64,000 nt of DNA from Sycon ciliatum (GCF_964019385.1 NC_088649.1:17376377-17440376), one strand, 5' to 3'; numbered from the stretch's first letter, positions 23,778 to 36,952 are shown. Made by a program: numbers and translations. The notes: generated by a model from the sequence alone, not told the origin.

Positions 23778-24182
23778 ATGTCAATGTCCGCAGCCGTTAG
23801 CTCTGCTTCATCATGTGCGTCTGGAGGAATGGCTGTTAGGACGCGTCTACAGGGACCTCGGATTGTGGAACCAGACACAATACTTGACGATGAACAGTTG
23901 ATGATAGAAGAATCATCGAAGAAGGATATAGCAGAAGATATTCACGGCAAAGTGTCAGCGCTGCAGTTTTTGGCGAGAAGGAAGGTGATTCCGAATGAAG
24001 TGGAATGCAAGACATGTCAACGGCAAGTTAACATAACAATCAGGAGGGTCTTTTCGGACGGTTCTGTTTGGTCGTGTCTGGTATGCCGTCAAGAACGGAC
24101 CATGGGAACTGGAACGAGTCTACTCGGCATGAATGCAAGTCTGCAGGATATTCTTGTAAAGGTCGGTCACATATTTGACTAG
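23778..24182 (+). CDS. Merlin/ISXO2-like transposase N-terminal fragment, U2, most intact copy
   Basis: A 134-residue frame running from an acidic linker (LDDEQLMIEESSKKDIAEDI) through FLARRKVIPNEVECKTCQ and DGSVWSCLVC to a C-terminal helix. The order (FL-x-x-x-x-[IL]-P, CxxC, DG-x-W-x-CxxC, SL-x-x-IL) is that of the zinc-binding N-terminus of Merlin-family DDE transposases. The frame stops before a catalytic core. About 180 bp downstream, in another frame, TVIDIELSTFIDKNG resembles the V-x-IDES block carrying the first catalytic Asp. This is probably a dead or exapted fragment, and no terminal repeats are evident. Confidence 0.5.
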   Translation: MSMSAAVSSASSCASGGMAVRTRLQGPRIVEPDTILDDEQLMIEESSKKDIAEDIHGKVSALQFLARRKVIPNEVECKTCQRQVNITIRRVFSDGSVWSCLVCRQERTMGTGTSLLGMNASLQDILVKVGHIFD

Positions 24183-24746
24183 AAAGGAACTGCAAATCGT
24201 GAGAAAAATATGGCAAATGGAGCAAGCCTGTATAATAATCTCAACAACATTTGAGATACTAGAAAAGTCATTTTTGAAAATGTAGTATTTTTTGGATGCG
24301 ATCAGGATGAGTGGATCATGTCAAGCGATATGTATTGCCCTTGAGAATAACATTAGACGTACAGTGATTGATATTGAACTGTCCACATTTATAGACAAAA
24401 ATGGTCACGGACAGAATGCAAGATAGTTCACAGAAATTTCTCAAGGGTTGGTCCAGTGCTTAACCCTGCGTCGATGAATTGTAGAGTATGTCAATATCAA
24501 ATATAGGTGCTCAGTATAAGGAGGAACACAGCAAACCCATTTCCAATTTTGAGGATGATTTAAAGTCAGTAGACATTTCCAATGCTCCTTTTCAAATTCT
24601 TCAGTGCCTAAGAGTCCATTCGCAGCTCTCTGTTTATTCATTCACAATGCACTGTACTGCAGAATATGTCATTTAAGATACATTCAAATTTCGTTGTCAC
24701 GGTCCTATCAGGTTTCGGGTGTAATGTAGAATTGGGTGGCCAGCAT

Positions 24747-25504
24747 TAGGCTTTCCCCAAATCGGCCCTTTTTTCGCCTATTCGGCTTTCAGCTCGTCTT
24801 TCCGCTCGTCTCAAAAATACATCAGATTCGGCTGCAAAAACAGCTGATTGTTCCAAAATCGGCTGCGAAATTGGAATAATATTGGAAAATCGGCGAAAAG
24901 AATTGCTGGCATATTGATTTCAAAATTGGTGAGATATTGAAAATGCAGCCCTACAGGCCACAACTGGACTAGTTGTAATGTAGGAGTTTACTAGTAACCA
25001 TCTTTTGTCCGCCTAATGGTTAGTGTTTGTTTGAGAGGAGGTCAAAGGACACGAGTCACACGACTAGGCATATGTGGATAATGCCGGCTGAAAAATTGGC
25101 AAAATTCGGTACTTTTTCTGGTAAGTTTCCTGCTTGTTTGGTATGTGGATAAAGAAATGGAGCAGAATTCGAGGAATTGCCCGCCATAAGGTTTGTATGA
25201 TTCTGCCAATTTCATTGCTGTTCGTGCAGAATTTGCCAGAGCAGAAACTGTAAACTTTTCGAGCATTATCCGCCAATGCCTACACACGACCTGAACGCGC
25301 TAGTACAACAAGTATTGAAGTAGAGAGCTCGAGCGGTCATGATTGCAGCACCATCATTCGTTCGTGAACGCACTTTCCACCAAATTTTGTTAGATTTTCG
25401 GCGATTCTCAAAGGAACCCTCCCAAATCGGCGAAAAGCTTAGCAATTGTTCGACAAATCTAGTTTTCGGCGAATGTTTCGGCTGACCGATTTGGGGAAAG
25501 CCTA
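24747..25504. mobile_element. hAT-type non-autonomous element, U2
   Basis: Inverted ends TAGGCTTTCCCCAAATCGG lie within eight-base flanks GCCAGCAT (left) and ACCAGCAT (right). U3 has ACCAGCAT on both sides, showing the original 8-bp duplication. This size with TAGG-type ends fits hAT. The 758-bp interior contains a second hAT MITE at 25065-25282 and repeated GGCGAAAA/TCGGC motifs. No transposase is present. Confidence 0.8.
25065..25282. mobile_element. hAT MITE with 8-bp duplication, nested, U2
   Basis: CACACGAC at 25057-25064 and 25283-25290 flanks inverted ends (TAGGCATATGTGGATAATGC left; the right end reverse complements to TAGGCATTGGCGGATAATGC). Eight-base duplication and TAGGCA ends indicate hAT. 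Confidence 0.8.
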
Positions 25505-26154
25505 ACCAGCATTCTCTTCACATACAGGGCATACTCGTACTCTGGTGCTTTTTTCATTTTTATTTTTTGACTACGCGCCTTTTAGGTGTAATCTCAATTG
25601 AGGTGCCTGTGTAGTATCCCTGCCCGACCAATACGGAAGCAGTACGGAACTAATACGGAGCTTTGCCTGATGTATATTTAGTGTATCTCCGTATGTAAGC
25701 GTATGGCAGCTGCTGCATAAAAGCGGCTGCGCATTTCTGTTTTGATGAAGATTAGATTAGATTGGATAGCAATGAAAGCTAACTCGAAGAATAAGGATTC
25801 AGCCTCTAGGTGAGCACCGGAGAGAAAGTTTTTTATTTTGCCGCTTCTTCTTGCAATAACGATTATATCTCAGGTGTGTACCTGAAAGTAGAATAAAAGT
25901 AATTCTTGTTAATTGCACCGCGCCTACCACTCGGCTACCCACTACACCTGTTTTTCTACCCACATTACCGCAATTACAGCACATGTACACGGAAAATAAC
26001 GTCATAGTACAGTAGCCAGCAGCCAGTAAAATGGTGGAAGACACGCCGAGCCGAGCACCACACGCCCATGATCAGGCTGCAGAATACAAGTCCCATCGAG
26101 TTGGCTAATCAGAAGCAGCACTGCTGTTACCATGGTTACCACACTGCAGTAGTA

Positions 26155-26396
26155 TAGGGGTAGCACGCTATTTCTGACATGATCCGAAATTTCACGTCCA
26201 ATTTGGCGTAGAACTCCAAATTTCGACGTCAGCTGCAGGTCACTCGCGTTGTCTTTCAACGCGCGAGCCAACTAACGTTAGCTGAACTTTCACGTCACGT
26301 CAGAAATAATGTGCATCAAAAAAAAAGTAAATTATCGTATCCGTTCCCGAAGGGAACTCACGACGGCCGCTAACACCCGATAATAATGTGCATCCT
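26155..26396. mobile_element. MITE with GTTATTTCTGACGTGAC-type ends, U2, carrying a SINE tail
   Basis: Same arrangement as U1. The SINE tail lies at 26318-26381 between copies of AATAATGTGCATC. Confidence 0.65.
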
Positions 26397-26541
26397 AACC
26401 TCTTTAATACATGTACATATGGGTCAATTATTTCCCCCCCCCCCCCTACCAACAAATCATTAGTGCAATCTCGGGCCTACATCATACATGTATTGTACAT
26501 CAACACGTAGATCTACGCTGCCACAACCCACGGCCAGCAAA

Positions 26542-26747
26542 TAGGCATATGCGGATAATGCCGGCTGAAAATTGGCAGAATTCGGTACTTTTTCTGGTAA
26601 GTTTCATGCATGCTTGGTTGGTATGTGGATAAATAAATAGAGCAGAATTCGAGGAATTGCCCGCCATAAGGTTTGTATGGTTCTGCCAATTTCACTGCTT
26701 TTCGAGCAGAATCTGCCACCTTTTCGACAAGTATCCGCCAATGCCTA
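26542..26747. mobile_element. Second hAT MITE, U2
   Basis: CCAGCAAA at 26534-26541 and 26748-26755; ends and interior match the U1 copy closely. Confidence 0.85.
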
Positions 26748-27163
26748 CCAGCAAAGCCAGAAATCATGCATCCACACGTTGCCACAACACAACCCACATC
26801 TAGCAAAGGCAAACATCATGCATCAGCACGTTGCCACAGCATACCGCCGGCAAAGGCAGACATCATGCATCCACACGGTGCCACAACACACGGCCAGCAA
26901 GTCGATTATTTTTTGATGGAACATTTCTTCAGGGAGAGTTGAAATCGAGTGGCAGTCGGATATTGGTGAATGACCAGAGGAGATTGAAGTGTACATGTAG
27001 CTCTTGCCACAGGGGAAGCATGTTTACGCATGAATAGGTGAAGATGTCAAGCAGACAAACAGTAGAGGAAAGAAAAGATAACAATAGACAAGAATAGGAA
27101 GAAGAATGGATCTGCTCCCGTTTGCACAATACGCAGTATGATAGCACACACAACCTAATTCCA

Positions 27164-27164
27164 T

Positions 27165-27251
<87 letters not shown>

Positions 27252-27333
27252 TACAACACACACATACAACACACACATGCACGCATACAACACACACATA
27301 CAACACACACATGCACGCATGCAACACACACAT
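27164..27333. repeat. CA microsatellite, U2
   Basis: Longest uninterrupted CA tract of the four units (about 80 bp), then ACAACACACACAT variants. Histidine/threonine-rich and cysteine/valine-rich frames here are not genes. Confidence 0.95.
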
Positions 27334-27727
27334 TTTGTACCATTTACATGTAAGCACGTCGCAAAAGTAGTATGAAAAATCTGAAGATGTACGGGACAGG
27401 GACAGATTTTCTCTTTTGGCAACGATTCCAGTCATGCTCTGACTGCAACAGATCAAGGTTTCCCTCCGAAGTATCAATCACTAGTTGGAGTGCGAGTCCT
27501 CGTTAGTTGGAGTGAGAGTCCTCATCCTTGTCGTCTACCACCCACACGCCCACCCACTCACACGCCCACACATGCTGTGCCTCCTCCGGGCTTTACTCCG
27601 TCACTCTCTGCTCAATCGCACTAGGGCTTTGTGCCATGGTTCCACTGTTGACTCTCGCCAGGCACGCCTCTCTGCCAAAACAAAACAAAAAGCAACAATT
27701 AGAAAATAGAACTCAGAACTAACTTAA

Positions 27728-28581
27728 AGGGGAAGTTAAGGCAAAAATTAAAATTTCACCAGTTGTAGTCTTCGGGGTGCTGAGTCGAATGGTCGTTGTC
27801 CGAGGAAGCTGAGACGCTCCCTTCCTACTTGAATCCCAATCGAACTCGCGCACTTCCACCGAAACTGGGTGACTGCGCCCTACGAGATGGGGATTTGTAT
27901 GCAAAATGTCACTAAAAGCGCCATTTCGTTCTTATAAAAGCACGGATGACCGCGATTGGCCCATATGTTGTAGTCTTTTGGACGCTGAGTCGACTGGTTT
28001 TGGTCCGAAAAGGCTGCGATGCAGCGTTCCGCCTTTATTCCCAATCGAACATGGTTGAACAAGCGGTCACGTGCTCCTGCGTACGCCAGTCACCTGGTCA
28101 CCGTGCCTGCAGGGTACAACTTACTAGCCTGTTTGACCTTTTTTGGGTGCAGTCCTGTCACTCGAGTTGAACTCGAGTTGAACCTTGGTGTGACACCTGC
28201 TGGCGTGGTGACCAGGTGATTTGGGCACCCAGGAGCACGTGACCGCTTGTTCAACCATGTTCGATTGGGAATAAAGGAGGAACGCTGCATCGCAGCCTTT
28301 TCGGACCAAAACCAGTCGACTCAGCGTCCAAAAGACTACAACATATGGGCCAATCGCGGTCATCCGTGCTTTTATAAGAACGAAATGGCGCTTTTAGTGA
28401 CATTTTGCATACAAATCCCCATCTCGTAGGGCGCAGTCACCCAGTTTCGGTGGAAGTGCGCGAGTTCGATTGGGATTCAAGTAGGAAGGGAGCGTCTTAG
28501 CTTCCTCGGACCACGACCATTCGACTCAGCACCCCGAAGACTACAACTGGTGAAATTTTAATTTTTGCCTTAACTTCCCCT
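27728..28581. mobile_element. TTAA-flanked foldback element, 854 bp, U2 only
   Basis: TTAA at 27724-27727 and 28582-28585. The empty site in U1 and U3 reads CTAACTTTAGCGAACTC. The arms start AGGGGAAGTTAAGGCAAAAA and are near-perfect inverses for about 370 bp each, leaving a loop of about 110 bp. Single-stranded, it would form a very long hairpin. The terminal AGGGGAAGT is shared with the element at 33902. A piggyBac-like target is inferred from TTAA; there is no coding sequence. Confidence 0.85.
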
Positions 28582-28814
28582 TTAAGCGAACTCAAATAAA
28601 GTTTACAAACAAACAAACATTTTACTTGCAGACATGTAAAAATGAAGTGCAAAACGTTCTGGTTTTGATTAACTGCCCTCCAATATGAATGTATCCAGAT
28701 AATATAGAGCACAAAGGTCAAAAAGAATGGTTCCACCAATTATATATACATACGTTGACCGAAGGATGTACCCAGAGTGCTTGACAGTGCTCAACACCAC
28801 AAAGGCAGAGCGTA

Positions 28815-28978
28815 ATACACAACAGAACAACAAGGACAATCAAGGTTTGTTTGCTGCTACTTTAAGTTTCATGCTTACGCAATCATCAGGCAACAGTTGT
28901 TGCCTGATGATTGCGTAAGCATGAAACTTAAAGTAGCAGCAAACAAACCTTGATTGTCCTTGTTGTTCTGTTGTGTAT
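28815..28978. repeat. Near-perfect 164-bp palindrome, U2 only
   Basis: Arms of about 81 bp meet at ACAGTTGT (centre 28896/28897) and pair exactly except at the two central bases. The outer end is ATACACAACAGAACAACAAG and its inverse. Nearby, GTGCTCAACACCA (about 28789) is inverted at about 29046, where the other units also have it, so a templated inverted duplication may have produced this structure. Confidence 0.9.
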
Positions 28979-31795
28979 ACATACGTTGTAACGCTGCGGT
29001 TCATGCACGTAGCTAAATGCTAAGGCAATCATCAGACAACTAATGGTGTTGAGCACTGTTGAAACCTGGGTATACTCACTTATGTGCAGATAATACTAGA
29101 TATAGAGTGTAACAGTGAGACATCAAGGCACAACATCATTCCACACAGAAAACTGTAGGATTTACAGTCGACTCCACTGTCTTATAACGCACTCTTATCT
29201 AGCGAATTTCGGTATAATAGCGAACCACTGTCCATTGTGTGGCTAATGTTCAATTCTGTGCCTAAAGGTTAAAGATGGGTCCCTACAACTGGACTAACTA
29301 CTATGTTCAACACACACACACACACGTACATGACAAACATTGGATGTTGGGCTTGGTTTGTCAAACTCGCAAATGTTTTGTTTGGATCATTTTTCAACCT
29401 AACAAGCCCGGGGCTACCTCCTGAGAGATGGTACGGCTCCAGGTCGGCTAAAGGGTTTTTGATCTCCCATGCTCAGTAACAGTAGCAAAATACAGTGTGT
29501 ATGTGTACCTGTGTTAAGCGTGTGTATGTATGCCTGCGTGTCGGTGTGTGTGCCTGTGGGTTTGAGCGCTTGTTTATGCCTGTGTATTCGTATACATTAA
29601 ACTATCCAGAATGAGAACTCAGCAGGTGCCAGTTGTCCACGTATAACTCACCTTCCTCCATCTACTTCGCCACCTGTGGAAATAGACCACAAAAGATAGA
29701 CAAAAGAGCAGCGAGTAATGATAGGATGTTAGAGATATAATGCCTTAAAAAGCCTCTCCAAAATACTACCATTGTGCCGCTTGCTATGCAAGAGCACAGT
29801 GGAGACACACGACTGTACTTCTTTACTCCACTCTGGAGCTGGCGCCCTCTTCAAGGCAGTTCTGCTCGTCTCCGAGAATGACGTGGCTAGACCAAGCCTT
29901 GCGAAAACCCATGATGCCATCTTTTACATTAATATTTGGTGGATCTCTTCTTATCCACGACCGTTTCACTTAACACATGCTCTCCTACGATGAGTTCCCA
30001 TAATCCTATGGAACGGAATAAGCTTGTCGGAAGTGAATACCTGCTGTTGTGGAGTGTTGCTCGCAGCCTGTTCGTGCTGCTGTGTGACAGAGTCGCTTGG
30101 TCTCGCCTGGTCGAAACATACTGCCACTTTTGTCTCAATTCGCTACAGGACCAGCGGTAGCAATGCGAAGTCCAGCATATGTTGCGCGCGATCTGACTGT
30201 TTGCGCAATCTGAGAGTTCCAGATTGCCTGCGCAATCTTTCAGACTTATTGTTTTTTTCCTTCTTGTAATCTTATAACAATATAAGACGACTAGGATGAG
30301 GACTCTCACTCCAGCTAGCGAGCGATACGTTGGAGGGAAACCTAAGCAGTGTACTGTCCAGCACTAGGTGAAGGTACTACACGTAGGTGAAGACTTGACA
30401 GATGGAGATGTCATCGTAGGGAAAGCTTGTCAGCAGTTAGCTAAAACCCCTCCATCCAGGGCCTGCATTCTTCTTCAGTGATGAAGTCCGGCCAAGTCTG
30501 ACCTGTAGGCTTGTAGCTGGAGAGTGTATCCACGTCCACCATGTGTCAGTCGGTCATTGGGTCTGCAGCTATGCCCCAGGAACTACAGGCGGCAACGCAG
30601 CAGTGTTCCACAGCCTGCTGCCACCCGCACCTATGCCGTAATAGCTATGCCATATCTGTTGGGTTGAAGCATGCAAGAGTTCTTGGCAAGTTCTGCCAAG
30701 TTATGGTCACGATTTATCTTCACTGGTGTATCCATATGATTATGTTCTGCCTGTTGTACGCATTGCCTTTTACACTCGTGCGTGTACTCATACTAGTACA
30801 CACATGCATCACGGTTTTCTGCCTGTCCTTTGCTCTGGACAAGAAGTCTTTTCACTTTGTCTTCTGAAAGATAAGTCATAAACCATACCTCGTGTGTTTG
30901 CGTTTATTGACACATTTCAGTGCTACCATGTTGCACCTGCAGCGTCAGACTGGAGCACACGGTTGTGGAGTTCTGACTATTGCGGCTGCCACTGAGCTCA
31001 TATACTCAGACAGAGGCACAATGTGTCACACACACACACACACATTTAAGCAGAACATATGCGCAGCACTTGCTTAGTGCATCCGCGGTGGGAAAATGGT
31101 GCGACTTCCAAGATGCAGTGACATGGGATTGCATCATGTCGAGCAACGCTCGATATCACTGAATATCAGGGTTCCCTGTGTCCAGGGGTTTGCATGCAAA
31201 GTATTTTTTGTGAACACTAGCGATGTGTTGACTTATATCTCCATCACTGTTTTTTTCAAGTATATCCATTGGTTTTTCTAATTGTCTGCAAACTCCAACC
31301 CACTAACACATTCAGCAAACTTCACTTCTCAATTCGAAGCGTCATAGAGCTCCTTCGCCAGTTAGTATCTATCGCAGTCAACATACCCTGTTTGGATCCG
31401 CAAAAGCAAGGAGACATGGAGGCAAATGGCAGAGCGGCATCTTCCACCATCCCCTGCACCCCTGCCATCCCGTCCTACACCCTGGTACTCCGTTCCGAAC
31501 CTATCAGTTTTCAAGTCCGCTTGCACCCGGTCTGACCCTCCTACTGTACGACTCGCATGCCTGGAGGAAGCCTATCGCTCCTGTTGTTCCTAGGAATGGA
31601 ACGTGATAGGAAATTATTCCTTTAGCCAGCGTTACCCTCGCATCCTGTTGCGCCCTCAGCACTCCAAGCGCCGACTGTCGCAAAGACGAATACTTACATA
31701 CGGCTCTTAGCTATTCGCACTAATTGAAAACTTATGTTATTGGGCCCAGTTCCTGTCTAACTAATGTGCAAAGTAGAAAACTACACAAACAAGTA

Positions 31796-32538
31796 CAGTC
31801 AACTTCGCCAATAACGACATTCGGCGGGGCATCAGAAAAGTGTCCTTATTCGCGAAGTGTCCTTATAACCGAAGTCCCATTTGAATGTATGTGAACCCAT
31901 ATTTTGTATAGTATGACATGCATATCAAAATCAAGCTCTTTTCTTGCTCTATGTCAATGTGTACTTTATTTTCATATTGCAGTTGAAAGGAACTAAAAAT
32001 TCAATATGCAAGGGAAATCAATTGAAAAATATGCCTTTTTGAGCCATCTACAGGGCCAGAGACTAGACATGTACATGTATGATGATTACTGTACAGTCAT
32101 GTACAACTACATGTACATTGTATACATATATATGTAGGTGTGCTGGTAAATCCAACAATTTTGAAGCCAACATAAAAAAGGAAGAAAAAGCCCCCCCCCT
32201 TGGCTGCATTTTCTTGCATGTGTGCCTTTATAATAATATCCGTCACCATAGGTTCTGGTACTTCTGCATGACAGGTACATGATTGTACTTGACTGACAGG
32301 TACTGCACACTGTACTTGAAATAGCTGTCAAAAGCCCAGAAAGTCGTTATTCAAGCAGTGAATATGACCTCGGGGCACTAAAAGCATGTCGCTATACGCG
32401 AATTGTCGTTATTCAGATAGTCGTTATATCCGAAGTTAAATGTATACAGTTAGATGGGACTTTGCTCTGGGCATGGAAATTCGGTCGTTATTCGCGAATT
32501 GTCGTTATATCCGCAGTCGTTATTAGCGAAGTTGACTG
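31796..32538. mobile_element. TA-flanked element with CAGTCAACTTCGC ends, 743 bp, U2 only
   Basis: TA at 31794-31795 and 32539-32540. U1 and U3 retain AAGTACACAAAC as the empty site. Ends CAGTCAACTTCGCCAATAAC and its inverse lead into repeated GTCGTTAT/TTCGCGAA motifs. A short relative is at 37881-38068. Tc1/mariner or pogo-like by TA target; no transposase. Confidence 0.85.
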
Positions 32539-33019
32539 TACACAAACAAACAAACTGCATATCGACTACTGTAGAGAAGCGAACAACTGAAATTGAATTA
32601 ATTTCAAAAGTTCAGAATTGCGGGATGTTTCACTCTGTTGTCACTCAGAGTTTCATGGCAATAGAACCAATCTTTAGACAACCCTATCCCTGTATTGGTT
32701 ACTCAACTCCACTTCCTAGTTTGACATTCAAATCCCTAAGAACGCTGTGATGTTCTGTCGTGGACATGGAAATCCAGTCGAATGACCAGGACCGGCGCCC
32801 TCAGCCAGTACAGAGCGTTGCACGCAGTGCGCTTGTTGATCCGATGCGACCAGCATGCTGCAGCGCATGTGAGCACTGCTTATTGCTTACTCATGGCTGC
32901 ATGGCCAGCGCCCCGTGGCCGCTAGTCTTGCGACCGGATTTCCATGTCCACGACAGTAGTTGGGCTGGTAACTGGTTTGCTCTTGGGATTCAAGAAAGAA
33001 AACAGTACTGTCGGCAGGC

Positions 33020-33169
33020 GCCGAAGAACGGAGTGCCGAAGAACGGAGTGCCGAAGAACGGAGTGCCGAAGAACGGAGTGCCGAAGAACGGAGTGCCGAA
33101 GAACGGAGTGCCGAAGAACGGAGTGCCAAAGAACGGAGTGCCGAAGAACGGAGTGCCAAAGAACGGGAC
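33020..33169. repeat. 15-bp minisatellite, U2 (9 copies plus variant)
   Basis: Nine copies, two of the last units carrying GCCAAAG, then the GGGAC variant. The surrounding plus-strand frame (32760-33353) is longer than in U1 because the TA element of U1 is absent. Confidence 0.95.
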
Positions 33170-33394
33170 GCCGAAGAATGACCAGGCTAGAAATTTACCA
33201 AGCACAGCATGCCTATGTATACACGGTGAATCGACTGCGCTAAGACTGCACAGGAAACAGGAACAGTCTAGTCTAGGGTACGCTAGGAGGTTGACCCCAC
33301 AGTTCTTCGCCGACCGATGGTACTGTACAAGAACGCCTACCGAAGACGCATGATAATTAATGGAAGCAATTGGCTAGATACAAAACCTTTCATG

Positions 33395-33470
33395 AAGTTG
33401 GTTGTTCCACCGAGGAACACACGCTTCTTGCCGGCAAAACGCTTGTGTTCCTCGTTGGAACAACCAACTT
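33395..33470. repeat. Conserved hairpin, U2
   Basis: Same hairpin as 16604-16675, with one arm mismatch (CCACCGAGG against CCTCGTTGG). Confidence 0.85.
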
Positions 33471-33901
33471 ACAAATACAATACCTTACTTCAGGACTAAT
33501 GCCACCGAAGTCGCAACTTCTAAGTTCGTACAAAACATTTTCTTTCAAGCATTGCAACCGGCACGAGGAATGAAAGTAGCACTACGAAGCGAAGCACACA
33601 CTAGTAGTCAACGTTTTGTTCGCTTACCGTAGCGTTGGGCGGCGGTCCAGTGGATGGTTTGATACGCCATTGTGCCGGAACTGCCGGGTTGGACAAGTTG
33701 GAGGACTGCAGCCTAGGGCTCCTGCGCTGGCAACCGCTGAACAAAGTCGTCACTGCACTGCACGGTGGACGAAAGTTGAAGTGAGTTTCCAACTGGCGCG
33801 GGCCCAAACTTTAGTCTCGCAACTAAGGTACTTGACCCAAGGCGCGCTGCTGCGGATACTGTTTACACCTCCGGTTGGCGCTAGTCCGCGCTAGACGTTA
33901 A

Positions 33902-34875
33902 AGGGGAAGTGCATCGATTTTTCGAGTAGGGTCCAGAAGAAAGACAATTTGATATCGGTTCGAATGGCATATCTCTCGCTTCCATACGATAAGCCAAACT
34001 TGCCAAATCGCCAATTGTATGCTCACGTTGCCATAGCGACCAGCGGAGTGATGACGTACGAGAGGCTTAGCTCCTCCACAGAGAAGGTCGATCACTGCAG
34101 AAATTGGTCATTTTCAATTGTCTTATTGTATTCACGATGTGAAAGAAGTGCTGTGTTCCATGCTGTTAGTGCCGTGAACTATTTGTCGCCCTTCTCATGC
34201 ATTTCCCTAGGCTGACTGTGCCTAGGAAATGGTTTCCTCCAGGACAAGATGCTTGGAATTCGCCGTCTCTCCTGAGACCATGATTTTCAGCAAACTTTCA
34301 AACCTACGACATTATTTCATTCGTCAATCTCCACCACCCGTCGTCTCACCTGGCTTCAGAAGATGTTACGATAGATAGGAGAGTCGCCAGGAAGCATCAC
34401 ATTCATCTTCAGGAAGTGGAAAGAGCAAACGGCATGGTCCTTGGTTGGGGGAAATGCTGAACGTCTGATTTGTCCCAACCAAGATTTCAGCATTTTGTTC
34501 GTCACTATTTTCGCTTGTCTGCTGGTGTCTCCGCGCTCCAGCTTTCTCCTGTCGGTGTCACGTCCCAGTACATAACCGAGAGGACTACTAACAAACAGTT
34601 CACTGCACTTACAGCATTGAACACAGCCCTTCTTTCACTTCGTGAATACAATAAACCAATTGAAAATGACCAAATTCTGCAGTGATCGACCTTCTCTGTG
34701 GTGGAGCTAAGCCTTTCGTACGTCATCACTGCGCTGGTCGCTATGGCAACGTGAGTATACAATTGGCGATTTGGCAAGTTTGGCTTATCGTATGGAAGCG
34801 AGAGATATGCCATTCGAACCGATATCAAATTGTCTTTCTTCTGGACCATACTCGAAAAATCGATGCACTTCCCCT
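33902..34875. mobile_element. TTAA-flanked element with ~285-bp inverted arms, U2 only
   Basis: TTAA at 33898-33901 and 34876-34879. Arms start AGGGGAAGTGCATCGATTTT, and the inner loop is about 400 bp. Beyond the first nine bases the arms are unrelated to the element at 27728. U1 and U3 have the uninserted sequence GACGCTATCCGGGG. No transposase. Confidence 0.8.
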
Positions 34876-36952
34876 TTAACCGGGGAGATGTGATAGACAC
34901 AGGAGACGTTTGATACTGCGCACTCCATTTGGTGTGAACGTTTCGAATCTCAAGGTGAAAATACATGTCGATGTACCCACGGTGTCAAACTCAAAGGCGT
35001 GCGAATCCGTCCTGCGATTTTTAGCACTCTCTACTGGAGAATGTGCTAGCTCACATCGCAGTCGTTTCGTGCACGTGGCTTGGTGCCGTGTTGTCGTAGG
35101 TAGTGCGTGTGGTCGGCCACAGAGCCTATAGCGTCGGTGGTGGTGTATATTGGTGTATGCAACATATATGTATACAATGCGCCTGTTGAGTATATTCCCG
35201 CGCAGAAATGTACACCGGCTATGGTGGTGGCCTGTCTCAAGCGAAACTGGTTTTCTGTTCGTGTGTAACAATTAGCAGGTGGTCACGAGAACGTGTGAAA
35301 GAGAAATGTATCGTTGCTTTGCAATCTCCAACTGCACCGCGATTTGACAATGCTGTCGCCTCCGCTACCCGTGACTAGGTATTTCGCGATTTTGTCGCCT
35401 AATCGGCTTTTCGATCGGCCAAGAGAATGTCCAAATTCGGCCATATTATGAGCCTCAAAGTCAGAATTCAGCTCACATCACAACTAGAAGTCACAGCTCA
35501 CAGCATACTATACATTTACATGCAAGCTGTACATGCACTACAACATCGATTTTCGTCGAATTCAGGGAGAAACTTGTAAATTTAGCGCAATTATCGGCGA
35601 TTTCTTCACAGCCATTGCTTTTGGCGTCTTTTCCTGCTGGCGGATTTCGGAAATGCCTGAAATCGCGTCTCGCACGGTTACTGCTCCGTCGCCTAAAGAG
35701 CACACCTAAAGAGATTTCCCCTAATATGGCGAAGAGATGGATCAAAAAATTAAATTTGCCGAGGTAAGAATACGGTGCGATATCTCTGAAGGCCGACATC
35801 GTAACTCTTCGGCGATTGGACAGTTGGGAGTTTTCGCTACCGCGTAGACGCTTCGAGTGTTGAATGTGCACAAGAAACGATGGAGTTACGAAGGTTTTAG
35901 TAATCCATCATACATGATCGTTAGCGGGATAATTCGATGGAAATTCGTACTGCGGACAAAGCTTCGTTTTTCCGTAAAAATACGGACAAACATGGGCGGT
36001 TGGCAACACTGATTGTTACCGGTAATCCTGAATATGAGAAAGATGTGTGGAAGAAACGTGAGCAAAAAAATGATAATACTTCAAGTACTTATTATTATTA
36101 TGTTCCATGAGTAGTTGAGCTGCCCTGAGTCTGGGAGACAAGGGCGAATCTGAGATACGGGCAGTGCCCGCTCCCAAGGCGCCCGGATAAGAAATTTCAA
36201 GTGTACATGTATTTTCCAATTTCTGCATCTGGATTGATATAATTACACCGGGCGGATCGGGATATTTTGGTGCATGATCATGGCACGGAATCATAGCCAT
36301 TTCCTTCCCCGGGACGCAGGACACAAAGGAAATATACTTTGTTTGTTTTTATACTTGTTTGTTACATGATTATATTGACATGACGGAAACACAGGACTGC
36401 GACATGGCGGGAAAAGCAAACTACTCTCAATGAGACGAACGAGAAGACTGACAAAAGGCCTCTCAACTACAACATTTCGCATGTTCATATCACACATGAA
36501 CGCGACCAGACGAGACGGAAGCTTGAGGAATGTCAACACACAGAAAAACAATAATATACACGTATCGTTTCATAACACTACGATAATGGTCAAGACTGGT
36601 AGGTCATGCATGAAATCAGAAAGACATGGTGCATCGTTTTAGTGCTGGTTTTGATGAACACCAGTAAACATACATTGACCGCGGCTATTGAGTGCTGCTG
36701 TTCCAATACGGGTAAAAAGTAAGCAGACATACTACAATAGGATTTGAATTTCTATATCCGATACGTCATCCATTTTGTTCATTCCACATATTTACATTCG
36801 ACAAGCAACAACATAGAACTAGACAGCTGTATATGTGACGACGACGGATGAGACCAAACAATACAGTAGAGACATTAAACTCTCTCTCTCTCACACACAC
36901 ACACACACATGCACACACACAGATTTGCACACAAAGATTGCCACCCAGACAC

